DNA of 59,380 nucleotides from Clostridiales bacterium (GTDB taxonomy: Bacteria > Bacillota > Clostridia > DUPQ01), in contig JAGLDS010000011.1 in the NCBI GenBank assembly GCA_023145435.1, positions 1 through 59,380 on the forward strand, in the 5' to 3' direction. The notes beneath the pieces were generated by a model, which did no database searches, was not told where the DNA came from, and worked only from the letters and a program-made list of their open reading frames with translations. Position numbers and translations under genes: made by a program. Below are positions 27,294 to 36,957 of this stretch, in pieces (the stretch's first letter is position 1; each line of letters begins with the position of its first letter).

Positions 27294-27431
27294 TCAACTA
27301 TGTGTTAACTTTGCTTTTGGTAAATATATTTCAACAGTTGTTCCCTGACCTTCTTTGCTATAAAATTTAATTTTACCATTATGTGCTAGGATGATGGCAC
27401 GAGCAATTGGTAAATACTTATCTTTTCCCAT
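27294..27431 (-). pseudogene. Isolated C-terminal tail of a histidine-kinase ATPase domain
   Basis: A 45-codon minus-strand frame reads LPIARAIILAHNGKIKFYSK followed by EGQGTTVEIYLPKA. This is the final helix and beta-hairpin of a GHKL/HATPase_c domain (GLGLaIvk.iv.aHgG.i....G.Gttf.i.LP). The N, G1 and G2 boxes, HisKA domain and sensor are absent; reading upstream in frame meets a stop after some 15 codons. An ATG with AAAAGGTGC upstream allows translation as a tiny protein, but a gene remnant is more likely. It ends just before the Fe-S gene. Confidence 0.55.
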
Positions 27432-27567
27432 CAATAGCACCTTTTTCTTTAATTGATTATTTTTATTTTATCATAAAAAGATATATTTTCTCATAACCTC
27501 TCATTAATATTTTATAAAAAAATTTTCACAACATGTTTATTTGTAGTATTATGTTTTTGAGGTGACT

Positions 27568-28968
27568 ATGCAACTACTAGATAATAATAAGATTTCAAAT
27601 ATCCATTTTATTGGAATTAATGGATCAAGCATGTCAGGACTAGCTGAAATTCTGATTGGATTAGGTTATTTTGTAACAGGTTCTGATATTGAGGAAACAA
27701 AAAAAGTAGATTATCTACGTTCTTTAGGTGCCATCATTCATGTTCCACAAGATGAGAAAAAAATAGGTCATCCTGACTTAATTGTTTATACAGCAGCAAT
27801 TAGTAAAGATAATTGTGAATTTATATATGCAAAAGAACAACATATAGAATTAATGAATCGAAAAGATCTATTAGCCAAGTTAATGGTACAATTTAAATAT
27901 GGTATTGGTGTTTCTGGTACCCATGGAAAAACAACTACCACAACCTTTGTAGCTTACCTATTAGAAAAGTGTGGGTTTGATCCTACTATACACATAGGAG
28001 GAGAAGCCAAATTTTTAAATAGTAATGTTAAGGTTGGTAATTCTGAGTACTTTGTCACTGAAGCAGATGAATTTACAGATTCTTTTTTAGCATTATCTCC
28101 TTATATAGGAATTATCTTAAATATCGAACACGATCATGTGGATTACTTTCCTAAATTTGAAGATATGAAACGCTCTTTTTTAGCCTATGCAAAACTTATT
28201 CATAAAGATGGCTATTTAATAGTTTGCGATGATGATGAAAATATTCACTATTTATATGAGAAAGTAGATTGTAAGCTATTAAAGTATGGATTAAATAATA
28301 AAAAGTTAGATTATACTGCCATGGATTTATCATTTAACGAACTTGGATATCCATCATTTACTTTAATTATTCAAGGAAAAGAAATGGGGCAAGTTACCTT
28401 AGGTATGCCTGGAAAACACAATGTGTTAAATGTTCTCTCAGCAATTGCAACATGTCATGTATTAGAGGGAGATATTAAAAAGATATTAAAGGCTTTAGTT
28501 ACACTTAGTGGTGCAAAAAGGCGATTAGATGTAAGGGCAGATATAAATGGTATTAAAGTAATTGCTGATTATGCTCATCATCCAACTGAGATTAAAGTAA
28601 CATTAGAAACAGTTAGCAATATGGCTCATAATGAGATTTACGCTATATTTGAACCTCATACTTTTTCTCGTGTACGCTACTTATATGATGATTTTGTTAC
28701 TTGTTTTTCACAGGCAGACCATGTAATTTTAGCTCCAGTCTATAACGATCGAGAAAAAGAAGACCCTATAAACAATTCTATGAATTTAGCAAAAGATATA
28801 AAAAAATCAGGAAAAGATGCTATTTATCTTACATCTTATGATGACATACGAAATCATCTCATTAAAGTTATGAAACCAGGTGATATCATTATGATTCTTG
28901 GTTCAAAATTTATAGAAGGTGTAGCTAATCAACTAGGAGACTATTTACGTAATCAATCCCTTTTGTAA
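27568..28968 (+). CDS. murC: UDP-N-acetylmuramate--L-alanine ligase
   Basis: This protein of about 466 residues adds L-Ala to UDP-MurNAc in the cytoplasmic phase of peptidoglycan synthesis. Motifs are typical of Mur ligases: N-terminal IHFIGINGSSMSGLAEIL, ATP loop GVSGTHGKTTTTTF, EADEFTDSF, IEHDHVDYF and DYAHHPTEI. I use the ATG at 27568, with GAGG five bases upstream; a GTG six bases earlier is in frame. It is one of the few + genes in the first 45 kb. It converges on the CapA-type gene and the two overlap tail to tail by 24 bp. Confidence 0.97.
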   Translation: MQLLDNNKISNIHFIGINGSSMSGLAEILIGLGYFVTGSDIEETKKVDYLRSLGAIIHVPQDEKKIGHPDLIVYTAAISKDNCEFIYAKEQHIELMNRKDLLAKLMVQFKYGIGVSGTHGKTTTTTFVAYLLEKCGFDPTIHIGGEAKFLNSNVKVGNSEYFVTEADEFTDSFLALSPYIGIILNIEHDHVDYFPKFEDMKRSFLAYAKLIHKDGYLIVCDDDENIHYLYEKVDCKLLKYGLNNKKLDYTAMDLSFNELGYPSFTLIIQGKEMGQVTLGMPGKHNVLNVLSAIATCHVLEGDIKKILKALVTLSGAKRRLDVRADINGIKVIADYAHHPTEIKVTLETVSNMAHNEIYAIFEPHTFSRVRYLYDDFVTCFSQADHVILAPVYNDREKEDPINNSMNLAKDIKKSGKDAIYLTSYDDIRNHLIKVMKPGDIIMILGSKFIEGVANQLGDYLRNQSLL

Positions 28969-30198
28969 TCGTTTTAATTCAGGTAAATATTTTTTCACTT
29001 CATCTACCCTGTTTTCACACACAAGTCGTAAATAGGTTTTATTTACCTCATAATGCGCAAAACATGTAAATAAATTTCTAGCTACTAATAATTCATATAT
29101 AACTTTTTTTCTAAATATCTGTCTCATTAATCCCATTCGTCCTAAGTACTTAATCCAGTATGGACCCATGGTTGTTGAAAAAGCTTCAAATAGTAACCTA
29201 CGATGAGCATCATCTGTAATAATATTAGAAATATGTGCTATATAATCAAGAAACTTGTTTTTTTCTTCACCTTGAAATAGTGTAAAAGAAGTTCCATTAG
29301 GATAAAAAGTATACGGTATCACTTGTAATCTAAGTGCTTGATCATCAGCAAAAACAAGTTTCACCATATATCCTTTCCACCATAAGTGTTCACTAGAAAA
29401 CTCTTTATTTGGAAAAGGAATATCAAATAAAAAATTACCAGTGCTATATACAATGGGACATTCATTATATATTTCAATTCCCAATGGACAATGAGTATGT
29501 GTAGCAATAACACCATTAGCTCCTGCTCTTATAAATCCTCTATAGTTAGTAACTAAAGCATCATTTGGTATGGGACAATGTTCATTTCCTCCATGTACAA
29601 TTACTAAAACATAATCATATTTTAAAGCTAGTTTAGTAATTTGTTCCATATTATTAACAGGATCAATCGGAAAAGCACCTGCCTCGCTATCAGTTGCCAT
29701 TCCAAATTCATATTCTGCATAAGCCACAAACGCTATCTTTTTCCCTTTAATTTCAAATACTTTTTCAAGTCTAGCGGTTTTTAAGTTTTTACCTGCACCC
29801 ACATAGGCTAATTTATTTTCATCTAGCCAATTAGTGGTTTCATTAACTTTTGACGGGCCAAAATCTCCCATATGATTATTAGCTAGAGATAATAAGTCAA
29901 ATTTACCTTCTTTAATAAAATTAACTGCATCAGGGTGAATTTTTATATTTGGACCAGTCTTAGCTATTGGAATCCCATCTTTTATAAGTGGTCCTTCTAC
30001 ATTTATTACAGCTAAATCTCTTTTGAAAAAATCATCACCTAAATCACTTACTAAATTTTTTAATTTTCCTTGTTCTATTAGTTTCTCACCTGTACCAATT
30101 GGACAAAAATCTCCTGTGAATAATATGGAAATCTCTTCACTTTGTTTATTTTTTTCTTTGATAGTAATAATATCTTGGTCAAATTTTATATTAGTCAT
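28945..30198 (-). CDS. CapA family protein (PgsA-type metallophosphatase fold)
   Basis: This 417-residue protein matches the CapA domain. It has ILFTGDFCPIGTGEKLIE, then LAVINVEGPL, LLSLANNHMGDFG, VIVHGGNEHCPIPND and IATHTHCPLGIE, i.e. the Asp, Asn-His, His-Gly and His-x-His motifs of the calcineurin-like fold. Relatives take part in poly-gamma-glutamate capsule anchoring, but many are orphan enzymes. No signal peptide is visible and no pgsB/C genes are adjacent, so a capsule role is not supported here. The SD AGGAG is upstream of the ATG. Confidence 0.8.
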   Translation of the reverse strand: MTNIKFDQDIITIKEKNKQSEEISILFTGDFCPIGTGEKLIEQGKLKNLVSDLGDDFFKRDLAVINVEGPLIKDGIPIAKTGPNIKIHPDAVNFIKEGKFDLLSLANNHMGDFGPSKVNETTNWLDENKLAYVGAGKNLKTARLEKVFEIKGKKIAFVAYAEYEFGMATDSEAGAFPIDPVNNMEQITKLALKYDYVLVIVHGGNEHCPIPNDALVTNYRGFIRAGANGVIATHTHCPLGIEIYNECPIVYSTGNFLFDIPFPNKEFSSEHLWWKGYMVKLVFADDQALRLQVIPYTFYPNGTSFTLFQGEEKNKFLDYIAHISNIITDDAHRRLLFEAFSTTMGPYWIKYLGRMGLMRQIFRKKVIYELLVARNLFTCFAHYEVNKTYLRLVCENRVDEVKKYLPELKRLQKGLIT

Positions 30199-30309
30199 GT
30201 ACTTCTCCTATCTTAATTTCAATTAGTAAATTTATTTATAGTGAAAATTGTTTTATTTTTTTAGTACGGTTATAATAAATATAGCTTCTATGTTACTAAA
30301 TTACTGTCA

Positions 30310-30678
30310 CTATTTAGTGATACTAAATGTATTACTAGTTGCCACTAAATTAGCTCCATTATCATCAATATTACTAATTAAAACATCATTTATCATAACA
30401 GGAGCAATAACTTTTACTTGATAAATTTTCTTTATAATATCAAATATCTTTTCTTTATTTACAGGTTTATCAGTTTTCACAGGTAGTACTAATAAATCAC
30501 CATCTATTACTTTTACTGTAGAAGTTATGACACGTTTTGGTGAGATAATTTCATTTTTTGCATACTCTTCTCCTTTGGAACAAAAGTTATTTTTAACTCC
30601 AATAAATGTGTTTTTATCATATTCCACATCCATCTCACAACCTCGTGGACAAACTATACAAGTCATTTTTCTATTCAT
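30310..30678 (-). CDS. DUF1667 Fe-S protein of the glycerol-3-phosphate dehydrogenase operon
   Basis: This 122-residue protein has CIVCPRGCEMDV at the N-terminus and NNFCSKGEEYAKNE after it. The four cysteines (CxxCxxxC plus C) are likely Fe-S ligands, as in the DUF1667 family. Homologues regularly accompany GlpA/GlpB-like flavoproteins in anaerobic Bacillota. It overlaps the preceding flavoprotein by 8 bp, so it is a probable small electron-transfer partner. About 110 bases without a gene follow before the CapA-type gene. Confidence 0.85.
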   Translation of the reverse strand: MNRKMTCIVCPRGCEMDVEYDKNTFIGVKNNFCSKGEEYAKNEIISPKRVITSTVKVIDGDLLVLPVKTDKPVNKEKIFDIIKKIYQVKVIAPVMINDVLISNIDDNGANLVATSNTFSITK

Positions 30679-31924
30679 TTGTATCTACTCCTATATATAT
30701 GGTATCACCAAAAATATCTTCGGTTTTAATTGATATTGTTTCCATTTCAGCAGGCATCAATCTAAGATTTTTATGCCTACTAATTATTTTATTCTGGCAC
30801 TTAATAATAGTATATTTTCCCCGATATATTTCTTCGCTTCTATAGTAAATTGTTATTTTTTCATTCATATTACCTATATCAATATATTGTGGCATAACAT
30901 ATCTTATACCTTTATCAGCCACTACTGTTATTCTTTTATTTATTAAGGTTTTGACATTATTTAAATATGTAGTAGCATAATTAGCTGCCCTATTTCCCTC
31001 CATTGTAACATAGTCAACTAAATCATGAACATGTAATACATTTCCACAAGCAAATACTCCTTTAATAGAAGTTTCAAGTGTTTGATTAACCATGGCTCCA
31101 CTAGTTACTTGATCCATTTTTATTCCCATTTGCCTTGTTAATTCATTTTCAGGAATTAACCCAACTGATAATAATAAGGTGTCACATGCAATCTCTTGTT
31201 TGCTATTTTTAATAATATTAAAATACTTATCTACTTTTGCAATTGTTACCCCTTCAACTCTTTTTTTACCATGGATAGCTACTACTGTATGAGATAGCAT
31301 AAGTGGAATATCATAATCAATTAAACATTGTTCAATATTTCTACTTAATCCTCCTGGATAAGATTGTAACTCACATACAGCTTTTACTTTAACACCTTCT
31401 AATGTTAAACGTCTGGCCATAATTAGACCAATATCACCTGACCCTAAAATAACACAAGATTTTCCTGGCATATACCCTTCTATATTAACAAACCTTTGAG
31501 CTGTTCCCGCTGTTAATACACCACTTGGATTTGTTCCAGGGATTCTTATCGCACCTCTTGGTCGTTCTCTACAACCCATGGCTAAAATTATAGATTTTGC
31601 TTGGTAGACTACATAACCTGCCTCTTTACTAGTAGTTATAATGGTTTTATCAGGTTGTATTGATAAAACCATTGTATTTACTTTATATGGAATTTTAAGT
31701 TTATGTAATTTTTTTATAAACGCATTTGCATATTCAGGACCAGTTAATTCTTTTTGAAAATATTGTAACCCAAATCCATTATGAATACACTGTTTTAAAA
31801 TCCCTCCTAAAACATTTTCACGTTCCAATAATAATATATTATCAATCCCATTTTCCTTAGCTTGACACGCAGCTGCTAAACCTGCAGGTCCTCCTCCAAC
31901 AATTACTAAATCAATATGTTTCAT
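30671..31924 (-). CDS. FAD/NAD(P)-dependent oxidoreductase (glycerol-3-phosphate dehydrogenase partner)
   Basis: This 417-residue flavoprotein has an N-terminal FAD-binding motif, LVIVGGGPAGLAAACQA. A second nucleotide-binding motif is SCVILGSGDIGLIMARRL, and the late FAD motif is GVFACGNVLHVHDLVDYV. It belongs to the pyridine nucleotide-disulfide oxidoreductase-like group found between GlpA-like and DUF1667 genes. It overlaps both neighbours by a few bases and probably passes electrons from the dehydrogenase to NAD(P) or a carrier. Confidence 0.85.
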   Translation of the reverse strand: MKHIDLVIVGGGPAGLAAACQAKENGIDNILLLERENVLGGILKQCIHNGFGLQYFQKELTGPEYANAFIKKLHKLKIPYKVNTMVLSIQPDKTIITTSKEAGYVVYQAKSIILAMGCRERPRGAIRIPGTNPSGVLTAGTAQRFVNIEGYMPGKSCVILGSGDIGLIMARRLTLEGVKVKAVCELQSYPGGLSRNIEQCLIDYDIPLMLSHTVVAIHGKKRVEGVTIAKVDKYFNIIKNSKQEIACDTLLLSVGLIPENELTRQMGIKMDQVTSGAMVNQTLETSIKGVFACGNVLHVHDLVDYVTMEGNRAANYATTYLNNVKTLINKRITVVADKGIRYVMPQYIDIGNMNEKITIYYRSEEIYRGKYTIIKCQNKIISRHKNLRLMPAEMETISIKTEDIFGDTIYIGVDTNE

Positions 31925-33354
31925 ACACGTGTCCTCCTTGTTAATATGTATGATCCATCATCTCCTTTTTGTACTTTCTCTTTATCAATTTTTAATTCTC
32001 TAGATAAAATATCAATTACTTGTGGTAAGCAAAATCCCCCTTGGCATCGTCCCATACCCGCCCTAGTTCGCCTCTTGACCCCATCAACAGTAGTAGCTCC
32101 TATTTTCATATGAATAGCTGCTACTATTTCTGCTTCAGTTACATTTTCACATCTACATATTATTTTCCCATATTGATTATTATTCTTAATCGCTTCTTTT
32201 TTTTCTTCAACTGTCATATTTAAAAAATACTTTTTCTTTGGTAAAGTCATTGTATATATTTTTTTCATAGTAATCTTTTTAAACATGGGTATTACTAAAT
32301 TTAAAACAAAATCACCAATTGCTGGTGCACTTGATAACCCGGGTGAATCTATTCCTGCTACATTTATAAAGTGCTTACAGTTTTCACTTTCTTTTATAAT
32401 AAAATCACCTGATTCAGGTGTAGCTCTTACTCCTGTAAAGGTAGTAATTGATTTATTAAGTTGGATTTTATTGGTTGTTTTAAGTACTTTTTTATAAATA
32501 TAATCAATAACATCACCATGAGTTTCATGTAATCCTTTATCGTTAATTATTTTTGCATCAGGCCCAATTAAAATATTTTTATCAACTGTTTTTGTTATTA
32601 GAACTCCTTTACCTTCTTTAGTGGGTGTTTGAAAAATCACTCGATTAACTAAAGGTCCTACGTCCTTATCAAACAAAATATACTCACCACTTCTTGGTAT
32701 GATTTTAAAACTTTCATCACCTACCATTTTAGCAATTTCATCAGCAAAAACACCTGCACAATTAATCACTACTTTCCCACTTAGTTTTCCTTTGCTAGTC
32801 ATTACTTTAAATATATTATTATCTTTATTAATATCTAGTACTTCATGTTCTTTTAAAAATTCCACGCCATTAATAGCAGCATTTTCTAAGGCGTTAATAG
32901 TCATTTTATATGGTGATACAATTGCAGCAGTTTTTGCTAGTAATGCCCATGTTATGTCATGATTTAAGTTGGGTTCTAAACGCCTAATCTCTTCTTTGTT
33001 AATAATTGATAACCCTTTAATGCCACCTTTTTTCCCTCTATTCATTAATAGTTCTAAACTTTTTTTTTCTTCATCAGAAAAGGCAACCACTAATGATTCA
33101 CATTTTTCATAAGGAACATTTAAATCAAAACATACTTTTTCCATTTTTTTTGAACCTTCAATATTTAACAATGCTTTAAGTGATCCAGGTATAGCATCAT
33201 ACCCTGCATGAATAATACCTGAATTAGCACCAGATGTCCCCATTGCAGTATCAATATGCTTATCAATTACACAAATTTTTAATTTATATACTGACAAACT
33301 TCTGGCAATGAAAGCACCAATTACTCCAGCACCTATAATAATGATGTCATACAT
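31921..33354 (-). CDS. Anaerobic glycerol-3-phosphate dehydrogenase-like FAD protein (GlpA type)
   Basis: This 477-residue protein has the DAO-type FAD motif IIIIGAGVIGAFIARSL and TSGANSGIIHAGYD at the N-terminus. The C-terminus is a BFD-like [2Fe-2S] domain (CRCENVTEAEI, then GMGRCQGGFC). The expected reaction is oxidation of glycerol 3-phosphate to dihydroxyacetone phosphate; LhgO-type 2-hydroxyacid oxidation is the alternative. The GlpP gene 3.6 kb upstream and the leader terminator support the glycerol role. SD GGAGGAAAAAGA precedes the ATG. Confidence 0.8.
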   Translation of the reverse strand: MYDIIIIGAGVIGAFIARSLSVYKLKICVIDKHIDTAMGTSGANSGIIHAGYDAIPGSLKALLNIEGSKKMEKVCFDLNVPYEKCESLVVAFSDEEKKSLELLMNRGKKGGIKGLSIINKEEIRRLEPNLNHDITWALLAKTAAIVSPYKMTINALENAAINGVEFLKEHEVLDINKDNNIFKVMTSKGKLSGKVVINCAGVFADEIAKMVGDESFKIIPRSGEYILFDKDVGPLVNRVIFQTPTKEGKGVLITKTVDKNILIGPDAKIINDKGLHETHGDVIDYIYKKVLKTTNKIQLNKSITTFTGVRATPESGDFIIKESENCKHFINVAGIDSPGLSSAPAIGDFVLNLVIPMFKKITMKKIYTMTLPKKKYFLNMTVEEKKEAIKNNNQYGKIICRCENVTEAEIVAAIHMKIGATTVDGVKRRTRAGMGRCQGGFCLPQVIDILSRELKIDKEKVQKGDDGSYILTRRTRV

Positions 33355-33369
33355 TCTTTTTCCTCCATA

Positions 33370-33424
33370 GAAAAAGCCATAATACCAAAAATAAAAGATT
33401 CCTCTTTTTTTGGTTATTATAGCT
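33370..33424 (-). terminator. Leader terminator upstream of the glpA-like gene (probable GlpP target)
   Basis: The minus strand forms a long stem (AGCTATAATAACCAAAAA with TTTTTGGTATTATGGCT, one bulge), directly followed by TTTTTC. The Shine-Dalgarno GGAGG follows within ten bases. Its position between promoter and start codon is that of an attenuator rather than an end-of-gene terminator. Bacillus glpD has the same arrangement, relieved by GlpP plus glycerol 3-phosphate. Confidence 0.75.
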
Positions 33425-33456
33425 CAAATTCTCAATACCAATATTTAATTACGTTT

Positions 33457-33485
33457 ATTATATACTAAAGCATTTATAATATCAA
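33457..33485 (-). promoter_or_regulatory. Promoter of the glpA-like operon
   Basis: The minus strand reads TTGATA (33485-33480), a 17-base spacer, then TATAAT (33462-33457): near-consensus sigma-A. Transcription would begin near 33450, giving a leader of about 95 bases that includes the terminator hairpin. Confidence 0.8.
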
Positions 33486-33529
33486 TTTAGTAGGCTCCCT
33501 TTGACAATTACAGTTTTTTATAAAATATA

Positions 33530-34396
33530 TCATTGATTATAACTCATTATTTTTTTTATCCCATCTGATATATTAGTTTTCACTTTATAATTAAGTTCTT
33601 TTTCTGCCAAAGTATTATCAGATGATATCTCTCTAATTTGCTCTTTTTTTTCACCAAATGTGGTTTTTATATGATTATAAGCTGCTATTATTTTAACTAC
33701 TTCACTTATTTTAATTCCTTGATTACTTCCTATATTATAAATAGAAAAACGAGTTATATTTTCTTTTCTTAATGCTAAACATGTAGCATTAACCACATCA
33801 TCAATATATACAAAGTCTCTTATATCATTACCATCATTTTGTAACATTATAATTTTCCCCTCTGCTTGACGACTTAATAACCCTAGTATTCCATTTAAAC
33901 ATCCGCTTCCATAAACATTAAAATATCTTAATACGGTTGCATCCATTTTATTATTTACCGTATAGTCTTTTATTAATGTTTCACAAGTTACTTTACTTTT
34001 AGCATATAAAGAAATTGGTGCTAAAAGATGGGTTTCATTACAATTTAATGACGCATTTTTCCCATAGCATTGAAAAGTTGATGAAAAAACAAATTTATTA
34101 ATGTTATTTTTTTTACAAGCATTTAACAAGTTTTTTGTCATTATAACATTTTCGTTTGAATCTTCATTTTTCATTACTGACGCAAGATGTATTATAGCAT
34201 GACAGTTCTTTGTTAATTTCAAAGTGATTTCTTCATTAAGCAAATCACCTTCATGGTAATAAACACCTTCTATTTTAGTTTTTTTATCATATTTTAAATC
34301 AATAGCATGTATTGAATACTCATTATTCTTTTTAAGCTTAGCAATTATGTTTTGACCGATATATCCATTTGCACCAGTTATTACTATTTTAATCAT
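33530..34396 (-). CDS. NAD-dependent sugar epimerase/dehydratase
   Basis: This 288-residue extended SDR protein has the Rossmann motif ITGANGYIGQNI, the strand motif IIHLASVMKNED, an SSTFQCYG catalytic Ser/Thr region and the YAKSK catalytic Tyr-Lys pair. It probably acts on a nucleotide-activated sugar, such as a UDP-hexose 4-epimerase reaction; the substrate is not determined. It is the last gene of the glpP-glycosyltransferase-licCD operon, overlapping the LicC-LicD fusion by 8 bp. Confidence 0.85.
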   Translation of the reverse strand: MIKIVITGANGYIGQNIIAKLKKNNEYSIHAIDLKYDKKTKIEGVYYHEGDLLNEEITLKLTKNCHAIIHLASVMKNEDSNENVIMTKNLLNACKKNNINKFVFSSTFQCYGKNASLNCNETHLLAPISLYAKSKVTCETLIKDYTVNNKMDATVLRYFNVYGSGCLNGILGLLSRQAEGKIIMLQNDGNDIRDFVYIDDVVNATCLALRKENITRFSIYNIGSNQGIKISEVVKIIAAYNHIKTTFGEKKEQIREISSDNTLAEKELNYKVKTNISDGIKKIMSYNQ

Positions 34397-35960
34397 AACT
34401 TCCTCTTTTTACCCAATGCATACTGTTTTTATGCTGACACGGTTTATATAAGTCTAATTCAAGAAAGTGACCTGAATTACTTATCTCTGTTTTTGATGGT
34501 AAAGTCATGTAATCACCATATAAAGCCTTTAAGTATTCATCTAAATTATTTGGACAAAAAAACAAATAACCTTCAAATTCAATTTTACTAAGAGGAAATA
34601 CATGTTCATACTTAACTATTCTAAATTTATCAAAGCAACATTCAGGGCCTTTATAAAATACAGCTGTGTGTTTTGTTGTGGTAATCATTTTTTTATATAA
34701 TTGGAATAACTTCACCATAAATTTATCACTAAAAATCAAAGAAGGTAGTCGTGCTAATATGTACAGAGTTTTAATTATGGGTTTAAAATTATTAATACTG
34801 TCTAATTTAACATCCCTTATCTTTCGTACATCAGAAAAACAAGTTGTTGCAATTCTACTAAACAATTTTATTTGATTACTCTTTACTTTATAAAAATCAA
34901 ATGGGAAAATATCAATATATAAACCTTTATGACTTTTATCACTCATCTCATATTCAGTCTTACATGAACTATAAGCATCTCTTATTCTGGCATTATACCT
35001 ATATTTTTCATCTGTTAAATAACATTGTATATACAAATCATGTGGTAGTTCATTTTGCGCAATTACTAAAAACTTTTCATAGTCTAATCTGTTCATTACC
35101 ACATCAATATCATCATCCCATGGGATAAATCCACCATGACGATGTGCTCCTAAAACAGTACCTCCACCTAACCAATATTCTATATTATTACGATTACATA
35201 TATCATCTAAAATCCTTAGTGCACGTAATTCAATTACCTGTGTTTTTTTCAATTGCTCTTCATATAAGTCACGCAAGTCTTCAATTTCTATCATATATTT
35301 TAAAGAATAATAATCTTTTATAGTATCAATTTCATAAATCTCGTTATATCCAAGCTTAATTACATCAATTTTAAGTTGATTCATGTTTGCTAAAATAACT
35401 TCTCCCCAAAGTTTCTGCTTAAAGTCTTTTTGCTTAACCATTTGATGTAATGTTTCTTTTATAATATCGCAAGTATTCTTTTCCCAAAATGATATACCAG
35501 CAATAACATTACCACTACCTTTTCTAATATCAATAGACGATACTTGTCCATCTTCTTGATTAATAACCCATTCTTTCGTAAAGTTCTGCCTAAACGTTGT
35601 GAAATATGTATCTTTTTTTAAGTCATTTATAAAGATATTATTATGTAAATAGATATCTCCTTCAATAAAATATGAGTCATTAATATACTCACTAGCAAGG
35701 AATAAAGAATATAAATTATTGTACTTGTCATAATATTCATTAATAATTAAATTAACATTGTATTTTTCTTTCAAAAAACAAAACATTTCCTTCTTAAATC
35801 CAACAACAATATTAATCTCATTAATGTTTTTCTCTTTTAAATAAATAATTTGCTTTTCAATTAAAGACATCCCATCAATTTCTATTAATGGTTTTGGTGT
35901 TTCATTACTTAGGTGATTAATCCTACTACCTATTCCAGCTGCTAAAATAATTGCGTTCAT
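34389..35960 (-). CDS. Fused nucleotidyltransferase (LicC-like) and LicD-family phosphotransferase
   Basis: This 523-residue protein has two domains. Residues 1-230 are a sugar/choline-phosphate nucleotidyltransferase: MNAIILAAGIGSRINHLSNE followed by TPKPLIEIDG, and EGDIYLHN for the metal Asp. Residues about 245-500 are a LicD domain with YWLGGGTVLGAHRHGGFIPW and then DDDIDVVM, the nucleotidyltransferase-fold metal-binding aspartates (282-286). In other bacteria LicC makes CDP-choline and LicD transfers phosphocholine onto teichoic acid or capsule; here the two steps are fused. No choline kinase or LicB transporter is adjacent. It overlaps the glycosyltransferase gene by 4 bp. Confidence 0.85.
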   Translation of the reverse strand: MNAIILAAGIGSRINHLSNETPKPLIEIDGMSLIEKQIIYLKEKNINEINIVVGFKKEMFCFLKEKYNVNLIINEYYDKYNNLYSLFLASEYINDSYFIEGDIYLHNNIFINDLKKDTYFTTFRQNFTKEWVINQEDGQVSSIDIRKGSGNVIAGISFWEKNTCDIIKETLHQMVKQKDFKQKLWGEVILANMNQLKIDVIKLGYNEIYEIDTIKDYYSLKYMIEIEDLRDLYEEQLKKTQVIELRALRILDDICNRNNIEYWLGGGTVLGAHRHGGFIPWDDDIDVVMNRLDYEKFLVIAQNELPHDLYIQCYLTDEKYRYNARIRDAYSSCKTEYEMSDKSHKGLYIDIFPFDFYKVKSNQIKLFSRIATTCFSDVRKIRDVKLDSINNFKPIIKTLYILARLPSLIFSDKFMVKLFQLYKKMITTTKHTAVFYKGPECCFDKFRIVKYEHVFPLSKIEFEGYLFFCPNNLDEYLKALYGDYMTLPSKTEISNSGHFLELDLYKPCQHKNSMHWVKRGSYD

Positions 35961-36940
35961 TCTTTTCCTTTTAATGTGTCTAATATTTTAATAATATATT
36001 TACCTAAATAAATATTAATGTACAATATAGGACCTGCTATTTTCCCAATTTTACTATCTGATTTAGCTATATATAAGTAGGCTTTTTGGGGAACTGACAT
36101 ATATAATTTTCTCACTTCTTTTTTATTAAGTTTTTCGCAGTCTATTCGATACATACTTAATACATTGAAACTTATAAAATTACATATAGCTTTTTGATAC
36201 TCTTTATCATCATCAACCTTTTTCATTCTTTTTAGCAAACTATTTACTATGACAGTTCGTGAATATATTTTTAGTAAATAATTATCTGTGGATGTTGAAA
36301 TTGAATTTTTACGAAAATAGTACTTATATATTTTTAAATTCTGATACATAACTCGTTTTGAATATTGGTGTACTCTTGAAAAAAACTCATTACCCTCATG
36401 AACAATACCTTCTTTAAAAGGTAAATTATTATTAATTAAAAACTCTTTATTATAAATGTTTTTCCAAGGTCCAATTCCTTTAAAATTACCTTTTGAAGCA
36501 AAAATATAAAAATCACGTCCATTTATTACTTTATTAGCTAAGCTTATATCTTTAACGGGTTTATTGACCCTACCAATTTTTTGACATTCACCTACAAAGA
36601 CATCTAATTTATGTTTTACAGCCAATTCATAAGCAATAATAACATTATCAAATATAATTTCATCATCACTATCAATAAAATAAACATATTCACCCTTTGC
36701 TTTTTCTAACAAAAAATTCCTAGCATGACAAACCCCACGATTACCTCCATACTCATACACACGCAATCGTTTCTCATTAAGAGCATACTTTTTAATCACC
36801 TTAAGACTTTGATCAGTGGAACCATCATCCAAAGCGACAATTTCAATTTTTATTGTGGGATGCTGTTTAATGCTTTCTAAGCATTTCTTTATATAATTTT
36901 CTCCATTATAGACAGGAATTAAAATAGACAGATTAACCAT
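35957..36940 (-). CDS. Family 2 glycosyltransferase
   Basis: This GT2 enzyme of about 327 residues starts MVNLSILIPVYNGENYIKKC. It has ALDDGSTDQSLKVI and the metal-binding DSDDEI motif around residue 95. The C-terminal basic, hydrophobic stretch may associate with the membrane. It probably extends a cell-surface glycan modified by the neighbouring LicC-LicD protein. I use the ATG at 36940 (GAGGAG six bases upstream); a TTG 24 bases earlier lies in the glpP overlap. Confidence 0.88.
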   Translation of the reverse strand: MVNLSILIPVYNGENYIKKCLESIKQHPTIKIEIVALDDGSTDQSLKVIKKYALNEKRLRVYEYGGNRGVCHARNFLLEKAKGEYVYFIDSDDEIIFDNVIIAYELAVKHKLDVFVGECQKIGRVNKPVKDISLANKVINGRDFYIFASKGNFKGIGPWKNIYNKEFLINNNLPFKEGIVHEGNEFFSRVHQYSKRVMYQNLKIYKYYFRKNSISTSTDNYLLKIYSRTVIVNSLLKRMKKVDDDKEYQKAICNFISFNVLSMYRIDCEKLNKKEVRKLYMSVPQKAYLYIAKSDSKIGKIAGPILYINIYLGKYIIKILDTLKGKE

Positions 36941-36957
36941 GTGTTTCTCCTCTTTTT

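Noticed and set aside
27525-27552. TTCACA-16-TATTAT as a promoter for murC
   Set aside because: Transcription would start within the Shine-Dalgarno sequence, so it does not fit an SD-led start at 27568.
33370-33424. Reading the hairpin as the end-of-operon terminator of the epimerase gene
   Set aside because: It lies more than 100 bases past that stop, downstream of a near-consensus promoter, and ends at the next gene's SD; a leader role explains the position better, though it may also stop read-through.
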